NCBI RefSeq assembly: GCF_947496075.1
Contig: NZ_CANMBJ010000004.1
Coordinates: 248,001-312,000, forward strand
Reading direction: 5' to 3'
DNA from: an uncultured Tateyamaria sp.
GTDB taxonomy: Bacteria > Pseudomonadota > Alphaproteobacteria > Rhodobacterales > Rhodobacteraceae
DNA: 64,000 nt
Shown: piece after piece, positions 20,158 to 29,883 of the stretch
Position numbering within the stretch: position 1 is the first letter of the stretch
How the letters are laid out: each line of letters opens with the position of its first letter
Notes under the pieces: model-generated
Told to the model about the DNA's origin: nothing
Seen by the model: only the letters and a program-made list of their open reading frames with translations
Databases searched by the model: none
Program-made: the position numbers and the translations under genes

Positions 20158-21468
20158 TCAGACCTTGCCCTTCCACGGGATCAGCCAGTTTTCCAAGGCA
20201 CGCATACCAACTTCGATGGCAAAACCGATCACACCGATGATGATGATGCCGACGATGATGATGTCGGTCAGCTGAAACTTGGACGCCGTCACGATCATCT
20301 TGCCGAGGCCAACATTGGCGGCAACAAGCTCTGCCGCAACAACAGTGCCCCAACACACCCCCATCGCCACCCGCGCACCGGTGAAGATATCGGGCAGCGA
20401 GTTGGGAACAATGACCTTGGACAGAATCTGCCATTTCGACGCGCCCAATGAATAGGCCGCATGGACCTTTGAAATGGCCACACCGGAAACACCGGACCGC
20501 GCTGCGATAATCATGATCCACAATGCCGCTAGGAACAGCAAGACAACCTTACCGACCTCACCAATCCCGAACCAGATGATGATCAGCGGGATCAAGGCAA
20601 GGGGCGGAATGGGGCGCATGAACTCGACAATCGGATCAAACCAACCCCGCGCCCAGCCCGTCAGACCCATCGCATAACCGATCGGGACACCGACAATTGC
20701 ACCGATGAGAAACCCTAGAACAACACGCTTCAACGAAAACCAGGTGTGCTCAAGCAGGGTGTAGCCTTGATAGCCTTCCTTGTTCAGCCAGATGAAGCGC
20801 TGGAACACGACTTCGGGTGCAGGCAGGTACAGACGTGCCATGCGCAGACCCACAGCAGGCTCGAACGTGGGCGTACCCTTGTCCGTCAGACCAATTGTGC
20901 CTTCGCCCACCTTGATCGACTCGCCCGGCGCGATAGGCTCCCCATTGATGGCAACGATAGACGAACCGTCTCTCTTCGACACCTCGTCATTGGCCCAAAC
21001 GTTGACCACCTTGAACGAATAGCGCGCGACGGTCAGGCTGTCATTCTTGGCAAACCCGTCACCCGGCTCGACTTCGGGCGCTTCGGGTTCGCGTCCCGGG
21101 TTACCCTCATCATCAAGGGTTTGTTGAATGTCCTCACGATAAACCCGCATCGTGACAGTCGCGTCGTCGGTGGTGCCATCTTCCAGCTGTGCTGTGTAGG
21201 TAAAGCTCATGTCACCCGAGAACGGCCCTGGAAATTTGGGCAACGGAATAACAGAGTTGGTGAACGCCACCCACAACCAAAACACCGTGATGACCGAGAT
21301 GACTGAGGCCACTCGGTTTGCCGTAATCGCGCTTTCGTCACCAAAGGTAACGGTCTTCAGCTTGTTAAAGCCCTTCTTTTCAAAGGCGCTTTTGAACACG
21401 GCCTTTGCGAGGAAGAACGATCCAAAAAATGCGCCAACATACAGCGCAAGAACAAGTAACCCAGTCAT
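20158..21468 (-). CDS. tauC: Taurine ABC transporter permease, long form with N-terminal extension
   Basis: ABC permease core (SLKRVVLGFLIGAIVGVPIGYAMG...EFMRPIPPLALIPLIIIWFGIGE), EAA-type loop; linked to tauB and tauA. Confidence 0.88.
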   Translation of the reverse strand: MTGLLVLALYVGAFFGSFFLAKAVFKSAFEKKGFNKLKTVTFGDESAITANRVASVISVITVFWLWVAFTNSVIPLPKFPGPFSGDMSFTYTAQLEDGTTDDATVTMRVYREDIQQTLDDEGNPGREPEAPEVEPGDGFAKNDSLTVARYSFKVVNVWANDEVSKRDGSSIVAINGEPIAPGESIKVGEGTIGLTDKGTPTFEPAVGLRMARLYLPAPEVVFQRFIWLNKEGYQGYTLLEHTWFSLKRVVLGFLIGAIVGVPIGYAMGLTGWARGWFDPIVEFMRPIPPLALIPLIIIWFGIGEVGKVVLLFLAALWIMIIAARSGVSGVAISKVHAAYSLGASKWQILSKVIVPNSLPDIFTGARVAMGVCWGTVVAAELVAANVGLGKMIVTASKFQLTDIIIVGIIIIGVIGFAIEVGMRALENWLIPWKGKV

Positions 21469-22331
21469 GCGCTTTCCTCCGTACGGCCCATAATCTCTTC
21501 TTCCATGTTCCAGATCATCTCGAGAATTTCTTCCCGCGTCGGCCCATAGTCTTTGTGCTTCTTGACTTCACGTAGATCGTTGCCGACGCCCATATCCGCA
21601 AATGGCAGGCGGTATTCTTTGTGCACACGACCAGGACGCGGGGCCATCACCAGCAGGCGTTCGCCCAACAGCAACGCCTCTTCGACGGAGTGCGTAATCA
21701 GAATGATCGTCTTGCCCGTATCCTTCCACAGGTCCAGCACAAGGCTCTGCATCTTTTCTCGGGTCAGCGCGTCCAACGCGCCCAAGGGTTCGTCCATAAG
21801 GATGACATCGGGGTCATTTGCCAGACAACGGGCCAAGGCCACACGTTGCTGCATCCCGCCGGACAGTTCGTAAACCGCCTTTTCCTTGAAGTCCTGCAGG
21901 CCAACCACGTCCAGAAGGTGTTCCACCTTCTCCTTGCTTTCGGCGCGGCTCATGCCCTTCATGTCAGGGCCAAAACTCACGTTGTCCCGCACGCTCATCC
22001 ATTCAAACAGCGCGCCTTGCTGGAACACCATGCCGCGTTCCGGACCGGGGCCGTGCACCACTTCTTCGTTCAGCTGAATGTTGCCTTCGGTGGGGGCGAG
22101 AAAGCCCGCAACAATGTTCAGAAGCGTGGTTTTACCACAGCCCGAAGGGCCAAGCACGCTCATCAGTTCACCGGATTTGATGTCCAGCGTCACGTTCTTC
22201 AACGCCTGCACATGCCCGCCATTCGGCAGATCAAAGCGCATCGAAATATCATTTATGAGAAGTCCAGACAATTGGTGCCCCCTCTTGCCAGGGTGGGTCG
22301 CTCTGAGGTCAGAGCGAAAAAGGGTGGGCAC
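21465..22331 (-). CDS. tauB: Taurine ABC transporter ATP-binding protein (start likely TTG at 22271)
   Basis: GPSGCGKTTLL Walker A, LSGGMQQRVALARCL signature, VILMDEP Walker B; overlaps tauC start. Confidence 0.92.
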   Translation of the reverse strand: MPTLFRSDLRATHPGKRGHQLSGLLINDISMRFDLPNGGHVQALKNVTLDIKSGELMSVLGPSGCGKTTLLNIVAGFLAPTEGNIQLNEEVVHGPGPERGMVFQQGALFEWMSVRDNVSFGPDMKGMSRAESKEKVEHLLDVVGLQDFKEKAVYELSGGMQQRVALARCLANDPDVILMDEPLGALDALTREKMQSLVLDLWKDTGKTIILITHSVEEALLLGERLLVMAPRPGRVHKEYRLPFADMGVGNDLREVKKHKDYGPTREEILEMIWNMEEEIMGRTEESA

Positions 22332-22364
22332 TATATCCAGTGCCCACCCCGAAACAAAACGTGA

Positions 22365-23372
22365 TTACTCAGCAGCCGAAAGAGGCTCTGCGTTCACGTT
22401 GTCTGTGTAGGAAGCTTTCGCCGCGTCGATCGAACCAGATGCAACAAAGACGTCCGCGACACCCTTCATAAAGGTCGCCGCGTTGCCACCCAGCCATGCA
22501 CTGCTCAGCTGGTCATCAACAGTTGGGAAGACAAAAGTCGACAACGTGGCCGCCGCGTCATCTTCGGACATACCAGCGTCTTTCGCGATCACAGGCAGCA
22601 TCTTGGCGTGGTTCGCTTCATCAGCCCACATCGCATTGGCCGCTGCCGTCACCGACAGGAACTGCGACACAAGCTCAGCTTCCTGAGCAACAAAGGATGT
22701 CGGACCGGTTGTCGCGTCGAACACCAGAATGCCCAGCTCGGTTTTTTCCGCGCCGGTCAGCAGTACGTTGCCCGAGTTCAGCATGCGGCGCAGCGCACCA
22801 CCCCAGCCACAGGCCATGTCGACCGCACCCTGGCTCAGCGCTGCTTCGCCCTCCTGCGGTGCCATGTCGACAACCTCAAGGCTATCGAGGGAGACGTTGA
22901 AGTGCTCCATCTGCTTAAGGAAGCCGTAGTGGGCCGCGGTGCCCAGCGGAACAGCTACTTTCTTACCAGCGAGCTCGGCAGTACTGTCCTTGTCAATTTC
23001 GAGGTCGGCGCGCACGACGCAGTTGTCGTTGTCCGCGTAGGACACAGCCACGTCCAGCACCTGCAGGTCCTGACCGGCAGAGGCCGCGACCACGAAGGGC
23101 GGGATGCCTTGGCTTACGGACAGCTGAACGTCACCCGACGCCATGGCCGCCGACATCGCGGTACCTGTGTCGAAGCTCACCCAGTTGATCTTGGTGCCAC
23201 CCATGGCTTCTTCATACATGCCGGTTTCTTTGGCGAACTGGAAAGGCATCGGCCATTCCAGGAAGTAGGCAACCGTGATTTCACCACCATGGCCCGCTGC
23301 CACGGCGCCCTGTGCGCCGGTCAGCATCGCGGTGGCTGCCACAGCACCCATCAGCTTTGTCTTGAATGTCAT
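22365..23372 (-). CDS. tauA: Taurine ABC transporter substrate-binding protein
   Basis: Signal peptide, ITVAYFLEWPMPFQFAKETGMYEEAMGGTKINWVSFDTGTAMSAAMASGDVQLSVSQG, TauA/SsuA-like. Confidence 0.92.
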   Translation of the reverse strand: MTFKTKLMGAVAATAMLTGAQGAVAAGHGGEITVAYFLEWPMPFQFAKETGMYEEAMGGTKINWVSFDTGTAMSAAMASGDVQLSVSQGIPPFVVAASAGQDLQVLDVAVSYADNDNCVVRADLEIDKDSTAELAGKKVAVPLGTAAHYGFLKQMEHFNVSLDSLEVVDMAPQEGEAALSQGAVDMACGWGGALRRMLNSGNVLLTGAEKTELGILVFDATTGPTSFVAQEAELVSQFLSVTAAANAMWADEANHAKMLPVIAKDAGMSEDDAAATLSTFVFPTVDDQLSSAWLGGNAATFMKGVADVFVASGSIDAAKASYTDNVNAEPLSAAE

Positions 23373-23641
23373 CTTAGTACTCCCGTGTTTTCCACGAACC
23401 TGTCAGGTCCGTTTTTTGGATCATGTCGGGCGGTGTTCCGCCTCTGGTCGCACGCGGCCTGCCGCGGCGCTGGCGTGATCCGAGCCGATAATCTCGCCCG
23501 GATCAACGTAAAATCGGGACTTCTGTCATAATTCTGTGCAGGTGAACCAAGTCTTTCGGATTCCCAAATTCCGGGCAGCCCCATGAAAACAAGGGGATTT
23601 CGAACGGCACCCTTACAAAGATACACCCAAAGCCACATCAA

Positions 23642-23674
23642 CTGGCTTTACTTGTCGGCACAAACTGGCCCTAC
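23642..23674 (+). promoter_or_regulatory. Putative TauR operator: direct repeats CTGGCTTTAC-N13-CTGGCCCTAC upstream of tpa
   Basis: Two repeats with 23-bp start-to-start spacing (23642, 23665), 94 bp upstream of the tpa ATG; same layout upstream of xsc. Confidence 0.65.
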
Positions 23675-23767
23675 TGTTACGACCAGATTCTCAGCGATTG
23701 TACGCGTCAGCAAGCTTGATTGGCCCTTTGTTTCATGGGCCGCACTCTCTCTCGAAAGGTTGACCCC

Positions 23768-25162
23768 ATGGACGGTACGTTCAACGAAAACGATATGAGC
23801 CGCGTGATCGAAGCCGACCGCGCAAATGTTTGGCACCATTTGGTACAGCACCAACCCTTTTTTACCGGTGCTGATCCCAAGATCATCATTGAGGGTAAGG
23901 GCCTGCGTGTCTGGGATCAAAAGGGTATCGAGCACATTGATGCGGTGTCCGGTGGTGTCTGGACGGTAAACGTGGGCTATGGCCGCGAGTCGATGGGCGA
24001 CGCCGTGCGCGACGCCATCGTCAAAATGAACTTCTTCGGCGGCACCGTAGGCTCGATCCCTGGTGCGCTCTTTGCCGAGAAGCTGCTGACCAAGATGCCC
24101 GGGCTCGACCGCGTCTACTACGCCAACTCCGGGTCCGAAGCGAATGAGAAAGCCTTCAAGATGGTCCGGCAGATCGCCCACAAGCGCTATGGCGGCAAGA
24201 AGCACAAGATTCTCTACCGCGACCGCGACTACCACGGTACGACCATCGCGTGCCTGTCCGCCGGTGGACAGGACGAACGCAACGCACAATACGGCCCCTA
24301 CACCCCCGGCTTCATCCGCGTGCCCCACTGCCTTGAATATCGCAAGCACGAACAGGACGGCGCGCCTGACGCAAACTACGGCGAATGGGCGGCAAACCAG
24401 ATCGAAGAGATCATCCTGCGCGAAGGCCCCGACACCGTGGGTGCGCTTTGCCTCGAACCCGTCACCGCAGGCGGTGGTGTGATCGTGCCCCCCGAAGGCT
24501 ATTGGGAGCGGGTGCAGGAGATCTGCAAGAAATATGACATCCTACTGCACATCGACGAGGTTGTCTGTGGTGTGGGCCGCACCGGCACATGGTTCGGTTA
24601 CCAGCACTACGGCATCAAACCGGACATGGTGACGATGGCCAAAGGCGTCGCCTCGGGCTACGCCGCCATCTCGTGCCTTGCGACGACCAACGAAGTCTTC
24701 GACATGTTCAAGGACGACACCAGCGATCCGATGAACTACTTCCGCGATATCTCCACCTTCGGCGGCTGCACGGCAGGCCCAGCGGCGGCGCTCGAAAACA
24801 TGCGGATCATCGAGGATGAGAACCTGCTCGAAAACACCACCGCCATGGGCGACTACATGCTCGACAAGCTGGCCGAGCTGAAAGACAAGCACGCCGTCAT
24901 TGGCGACGTGCGTGGCAAGGGTCTGTTCCTTGGGGCCGAACTGGTCAAAGACCGCAACAGCCGCGACCCAGCGGATGAGAAAATGGTACAGGCGGTTGTC
25001 GGCGACTGCATGAAGCAAGCCGTCGTGATCGGAGCGACCAACCGCTCCCTGCCCGGCAAGAACAACACACTGTGTTTCTCACCCGCACTGATCGCGACCA
25101 AAGACGATATCGACCAGATCGTCGGTGCGGTGGATGGTGCACTCACACGTGTGTTTGGCTGA
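23768..25162 (+). CDS. tpa: Taurine:pyruvate aminotransferase
   Basis: Class III aminotransferase: NSGSEANEKAFKMVRQ, HIDEVVCGVGRTGTWFGYQHYGIKPDMVTMAKGVASGY; adjacent to tauABC; ATG at 23768. Confidence 0.93.
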   Translation: MDGTFNENDMSRVIEADRANVWHHLVQHQPFFTGADPKIIIEGKGLRVWDQKGIEHIDAVSGGVWTVNVGYGRESMGDAVRDAIVKMNFFGGTVGSIPGALFAEKLLTKMPGLDRVYYANSGSEANEKAFKMVRQIAHKRYGGKKHKILYRDRDYHGTTIACLSAGGQDERNAQYGPYTPGFIRVPHCLEYRKHEQDGAPDANYGEWAANQIEEIILREGPDTVGALCLEPVTAGGGVIVPPEGYWERVQEICKKYDILLHIDEVVCGVGRTGTWFGYQHYGIKPDMVTMAKGVASGYAAISCLATTNEVFDMFKDDTSDPMNYFRDISTFGGCTAGPAAALENMRIIEDENLLENTTAMGDYMLDKLAELKDKHAVIGDVRGKGLFLGAELVKDRNSRDPADEKMVQAVVGDCMKQAVVIGATNRSLPGKNNTLCFSPALIATKDDIDQIVGAVDGALTRVFG

Positions 25163-25185
25163 TCAAACTCAAAAAGCTTAGTAGA

Positions 25186-25212
25186 AAGGCGGGGGAGACC
25201 CCGCCTTTTTTT
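25186..25212 (+). terminator. Intrinsic terminator after tpa
   Basis: AAGGCGGGG-GAGA-CCCCGCCTT followed by a T run. Confidence 0.9.
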
Positions 25213-25402
25213 GTTGGATGGCGATGCGCGTCCCGCGAACATTGTAACAAGCGCAACAGTGAGTGAACAACACCGGTCAATACCACGTGAAGGCGGCCAG
25301 ACATCCCCTGTTCCTCTTGTTTTGAACAACCACAGATATACCTTCAATCGATAACAAAAAAATAAGCGCCAGCGCATGGCGCCACATTAACTGGAGGAAT
25401 TA

Positions 25403-26395
25403 ATGACTGCTTTGCTCAAACTGAAGGGCGTCAAAGCCCTTGCGTTCGCCAGTGTGATCGGCCTGGTCGGTACTGTTGCTTCCGCCCAAGACAAGAGCGA
25501 CTGGCCCGACAGCTTTTCCGTCGGCACAGCCAGCCAGGGTGGCACATACTTCGTGTACGGTGCCGGATGGGCCAATATGGTGTCCGAAGCGCTGGGTATC
25601 CCCGGAGGCACAGAGGTGACCGGCGGACCTGTCCAGAACGCCGCTCTGGTGCAAACCGGTGACCTCGACATGGGTATGGTCACCATGGGTCCTGCGTTTG
25701 ACGCCATCAACGGCAACAGCGCACTGGCCCCCGGCTTGAAACACGACCAGCTGCGTGCGCTCTTTCCCATGTACAAGACAGGGTTCCATGCCATGACGCT
25801 TACGAGCTCAGGCATTACCAGCTTTGCAGATATCCCGGATGGGGCCGTTGTCGGCGTTGGCCCGGCCGGAGGGACACCCGGAACCTATTGGCCGCGTATC
25901 CTCACGGATATGGGCAAAGACGTCGAGTTCCGCAATGGCGGGGCCTCTGACCTCGCCGGTCAACTTCAGGACGGTTTGATCGACGTTAAAACATGGGCAG
26001 GTGGTCTGCCCTTCCCCGCCTTCAGCCAGTTGGACGCACAAACCGACGTGACTTTCTTCGGCTTCACCGAAGAGGAACAGGCAGCCGTCATTGCATCGCA
26101 ACCCGTTGCTGACTTCACGATTCCGGCCAACACCTATCCATCGCAACCCGAAGAACAGCTGAGTGTTTCCATGTGGAACTTTGCGGTTGGACATGCAGAT
26201 CTGCCGGAAAGCATGGTCTACGAAATCGTCAAGACAGTGATGACAAACAACGCGAAAATGGTCGAGATCCACAAAGCCGCAGTCGAAACACTGCCCGAAA
26301 ACTTCGACAAGAATACCTTCATTCCCTGGCACCCCGGTGCCGTGCGCTGGTTCGAGGAAAACGGGTTCGATATCCCGGATGAGCTGAAGGGCTAA
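25403..26395 (+). CDS. TAXI family TRAP transporter solute-binding protein
   Basis: FSVGTASQGGTYFVYGAGWANMVSEALGIPGGTEVTGGPVQNAALVQTGDLDMGMV, TAXI-type N-terminal pattern. Confidence 0.9.
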   Translation: MTALLKLKGVKALAFASVIGLVGTVASAQDKSDWPDSFSVGTASQGGTYFVYGAGWANMVSEALGIPGGTEVTGGPVQNAALVQTGDLDMGMVTMGPAFDAINGNSALAPGLKHDQLRALFPMYKTGFHAMTLTSSGITSFADIPDGAVVGVGPAGGTPGTYWPRILTDMGKDVEFRNGGASDLAGQLQDGLIDVKTWAGGLPFPAFSQLDAQTDVTFFGFTEEEQAAVIASQPVADFTIPANTYPSQPEEQLSVSMWNFAVGHADLPESMVYEIVKTVMTNNAKMVEIHKAAVETLPENFDKNTFIPWHPGAVRWFEENGFDIPDELKG

Positions 26396-26422
26396 GGCCT
26401 GGACGCCGATTGACACCGCAGG

Positions 26423-26453
26423 CGCACCCTGTCTGATGGCAGGGTGCGTTTTT
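26423..26453 (+). terminator. Terminator-like hairpin between TAXI SBP and TRAP permease genes
   Basis: CGCACCCTG-TCTGATGG-CAGGGTGCG-TTTTT. Confidence 0.85.
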
Positions 26454-26475
26454 GCATGTGCCGAGGGATACGAAA

Positions 26476-28608
26476 ATGACCGACACGCAAGCCGCTTCTG
26501 ACATCAAGTTGCCTTCAGAGGTCGACAATTCGCCAGACCTGCAAAACACAACGTGGCTGGCGAAAGTCGGTTTTTTGCTGTGCGCGCTGTACAGTGCCTG
26601 GCACCTCTACGTGCTGAACATCGCCCCGCTCGAAACATGGACATTTCGGATCATGCATGTGGCAGGGGCACTGATCCTCGGTTTTGTATTGAGTTCCGCA
26701 CTTTCCGTTCGTCCGGCACAAGAAGGTGGCACACCCAGTCGGCTTCCTCGCGCTTTGGGCGCGGTCTCGCTCGTCGCCACGTCCCTTGCGCTTGGTTCTG
26801 TTCTGGCGGCCATGTGGTTCTTTGAGCCCGGACAATCCGCTCCACCTGAATGGACCATGGCCATCTTTGGCTGGACGTTGGCGGGTGGAACGCTGTTGGC
26901 TGTGGCCACCGGCTGGGTGTATCCCGCGCGCCAAAATCAACTCACCATCTCCGATATCGCACTGATCGTCGCCACGGTCGCAAGCTTCGGGTTTGTCCTG
27001 TTCAGCCTCGATACTCTGTCACTGCGCCTGCGCGCAGGCACCCCGTTTGCCGATCCGAACAATGGCTGGGCAGCCTTTATTGTCGTCGTGCTGATCGCCG
27101 AGATGACGCGACGGGTGGCGGGCATGGCGCTTGTCGTCATCGCCCTTGTGTTTGTGATCTACGCCTTCATGGGGCCGTGGATGCCCGGGTTTCTTGAACA
27201 TCGCGGCTATGACCCCAAACGCTTCTTCACCTATGTGTTTACGGACAACGGTGTGTTGGGTCCAACAACGGCGGTGTCCTCCACCTACATCATCCTCTTC
27301 ATCGTCTTCGCCGCTTTCCTGCAGAGCTCCAAGGTGGGCGACTATTTCGTGAACTTCTCTTTCGCCGTGGCAGGACGCGCGCGCGGCGGTCCAGCCAAAG
27401 TGTCGGTCCTCGCCTCCGGGCTGATGGGCATGATCAACGGAACATCAGCGGGCAACGTGGTCTCCACCGGGTCTTTGACCATTCCGCTGATGAAGAAGGT
27501 GGGCTACCGCCCTCAATCAGCTGGCGCGATCGAAGCGGCCGCTTCTACCGGCGGACAGATCATGCCGCCGATCATGGGTGCCGGCGCCTTCATAATGGCC
27601 GAGATCACCGGCATTCCGTACACTGAACTGGTCGTCGCAGCCCTGATCCCCGCCATCCTCTACTTCGCCTCAATCTACCTGATGGTGGATTTCGAAGCGA
27701 GCCGGACAGGCATGCGCGGCATGCGGGCAGACGAGCTGCCCAAGCTGAAGGACCTAGTGCGCCAAGTGTATCTGTTCCTGCCCATCGTCATCCTGATCGG
27801 GGCGCTTTTTGCAGGTTACTCCGTGATCCGGGCAGGGACACTTGCCATTGCCAGTGCGGCAGTCGTCAGTTGGCTGACGCCATACCGCATGGGCCCACGT
27901 CAGATTTATGAGGCACTTGGCCTTGGCGGGCGCATGTGCATCCAGATCATAACCGTTTGCGCCTGTGCTGGTCTGATCGTTGGGGTCATTTCGCTCACAG
28001 GGGTCGGCGCGCGCTTTTCCAACCTGCTGTTCGATCTGGCTCAGCAAAGCACGCTTCTTGCGCTCATCTTTGCCATGATGATCGCCATCATTTTGGGTAT
28101 GGGCATGCCGACAACTGCGGCCTACGCGGTTGCCGCCTCTGTCGTGGCCCCGGGCCTGATCGAGATCGGGATCGAGCCTTTGGTTGCACATTTCTTCGTG
28201 TTCTATTTCGCAGTGGTCTCTGCCATCACACCGCCCGTTGCCCTGGCAGCCTATGCAGGTGCGGCCATTGCCGGGTCAGAACCGATGCGCACCTCGGTCA
28301 CCAGCTTCAAGGTCGGCCTTGCCGCTTTCATTGTGCCGTTCATGTTCTTTTACAGCCCCGGCCTACTGATGGAGGCACCGTGGTACATCATCCTCCGCAA
28401 CATGGTGACGGCGCTGGTTGGGGTCTACATGTTGGCAGGCTCCGTACAGGGCTGGTTTATCGGACCGGCCGGACCAGTGATCCGCCTGATCCTCCTTGCC
28501 GGTGCGCTGTGCATGATCTCAGGGTCCTGGCAAACCGACCTGATCGGGATCGCCATCGGTGGCACACTACTGTTCCGCGGATTGCAGATCAGCCGAAAAA
28601 CGGCCTGA
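26476..28608 (+). CDS. TRAP transporter, fused 4TM/12TM permease
   Basis: Long polytopic protein; GLMGMINGTSAGNVVSTGSLTIPLMKKVGYRPQSAGAIEAAASTGGQIMPPIMGAGAFIMAE, TRAP DctM-like motif; ATG at 26476. Confidence 0.93.
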   Translation: MTDTQAASDIKLPSEVDNSPDLQNTTWLAKVGFLLCALYSAWHLYVLNIAPLETWTFRIMHVAGALILGFVLSSALSVRPAQEGGTPSRLPRALGAVSLVATSLALGSVLAAMWFFEPGQSAPPEWTMAIFGWTLAGGTLLAVATGWVYPARQNQLTISDIALIVATVASFGFVLFSLDTLSLRLRAGTPFADPNNGWAAFIVVVLIAEMTRRVAGMALVVIALVFVIYAFMGPWMPGFLEHRGYDPKRFFTYVFTDNGVLGPTTAVSSTYIILFIVFAAFLQSSKVGDYFVNFSFAVAGRARGGPAKVSVLASGLMGMINGTSAGNVVSTGSLTIPLMKKVGYRPQSAGAIEAAASTGGQIMPPIMGAGAFIMAEITGIPYTELVVAALIPAILYFASIYLMVDFEASRTGMRGMRADELPKLKDLVRQVYLFLPIVILIGALFAGYSVIRAGTLAIASAAVVSWLTPYRMGPRQIYEALGLGGRMCIQIITVCACAGLIVGVISLTGVGARFSNLLFDLAQQSTLLALIFAMMIAIILGMGMPTTAAYAVAASVVAPGLIEIGIEPLVAHFFVFYFAVVSAITPPVALAAYAGAAIAGSEPMRTSVTSFKVGLAAFIVPFMFFYSPGLLMEAPWYIILRNMVTALVGVYMLAGSVQGWFIGPAGPVIRLILLAGALCMISGSWQTDLIGIAIGGTLLFRGLQISRKTA

Positions 28609-28624
28609 GGTTGCGGGGCGGCTC

Positions 28625-29842
28625 TTACTCCGCAACAAATCGTGTAACGCTCGGGGACTGCACATATCCACCGCGTGTCTGAGGGGTTTTGATACCAAGG
28701 ACGTTCCCCGCGATTTGTGTACGCAGGATCTGTGCCGTTCCCCCACCAATGGTGAACATCCGCACGTCACGATACATCCGTTCCAACGGTTCGCGCTCGC
28801 TGTAGCCGCGCGCGCCAAACATCTGAAGCGCGTCACTGACGACTTTGATTGCCATCTCAGACGCAAAGAGCTTGGCCCGCGCCGCCGCTGTCATATCTGG
28901 AAAGAGACTGCCGTCAGGACCGCGTGACCGGGCAGCATCATGCAACATCAAACGCGCTGCGTGCACCTGAGTGTCCATGTCCGCAAGCATCCATTGCAGT
29001 CCCTGGAATTCAGCCAGCGGGCGGCCAAACTGCTCCCGCTCGAGCAGGTACCGCTGCGCATGGCCCAGCGCTCCTGCCGCGACGCCCATTGCAATCGTGC
29101 CAGCACCGACGCGTTGCGAGTTGTACGCGTTCATCAGATCGGCAAACCCACGTCGCAAACCTGACGGCGGGACAAGAAGCCATTTCTCATCCACCTCCAC
29201 ATCCTCGAAACACAGTTCGGCCTCTGGCATCCCGCACAAACCCATTGTGCGCTCGCGCCCCATAACGTGAAAACCGTCGGGCACGTCTCCAGCCACGTGA
29301 TCGGCAAAAACAATGAACCCACCGATACCAAGGTCGGTCCCTGCCTCGTCCAACACCCGGGCAAAGACCAGATGAAGCTTTGACACGCCACCCCCGGTGA
29401 TCCAATGCTTCGTACCGTTCAAGATATATGAGGCGCCGCTCTTGCGCGCGGTTGTGCGCATTTCCGTGGCTGCACTCCCCGCATCCGGTTCCGTGATACA
29501 AATTGCAGGTTTATCTCCAGCGAGCACATACGGCGCACAGAAGGCTTTCTGCGCATTCGTCCCGTGTGCCATGACGGCGCTGATCCCGCCCATGTTGGCT
29601 TCGACGACGACACGCGCTGTCAGGGTGCAGACCTTGGCGATCTCTTCGACAACCATGGACACATCAAGGAAATTCGCGCCCCGCCCACCAAACTCTTGCG
29701 GGATGGACATGCCCATGATCCCCGCATCCGCAAGCTCTTTCACATTCTGCCAGCAATAGCTGCGGGTCGTGTCCCAATGGGCCGCACGCCTTTCAAAACC
29801 GGGCGCCAATTCCTTTGCAACGTCAACAAGCGGATGTGTCAT
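28625..29842 (-). CDS. Acyl-CoA dehydrogenase-fold protein; possible 3-sulfinopropionyl-CoA desulfinase-like enzyme
   Basis: CITEPDAGSAATEMRTTARKSGASYILNGTKHWITGG, GLCGMPEAELCFEDVEV, YNSQRVGAGTIAMGVAAG, GARGYSEREPLERMYRDVRMFTIGGGTAQI; ATG at 29842. Confidence 0.85.
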   Translation of the reverse strand: MTHPLVDVAKELAPGFERRAAHWDTTRSYCWQNVKELADAGIMGMSIPQEFGGRGANFLDVSMVVEEIAKVCTLTARVVVEANMGGISAVMAHGTNAQKAFCAPYVLAGDKPAICITEPDAGSAATEMRTTARKSGASYILNGTKHWITGGGVSKLHLVFARVLDEAGTDLGIGGFIVFADHVAGDVPDGFHVMGRERTMGLCGMPEAELCFEDVEVDEKWLLVPPSGLRRGFADLMNAYNSQRVGAGTIAMGVAAGALGHAQRYLLEREQFGRPLAEFQGLQWMLADMDTQVHAARLMLHDAARSRGPDGSLFPDMTAAARAKLFASEMAIKVVSDALQMFGARGYSEREPLERMYRDVRMFTIGGGTAQILRTQIAGNVLGIKTPQTRGGYVQSPSVTRFVAE

Positions 29843-29883
29843 GGAAGGGTCCCTCGGCTTTTGCGCCAAGGGTACGCTTGCAA

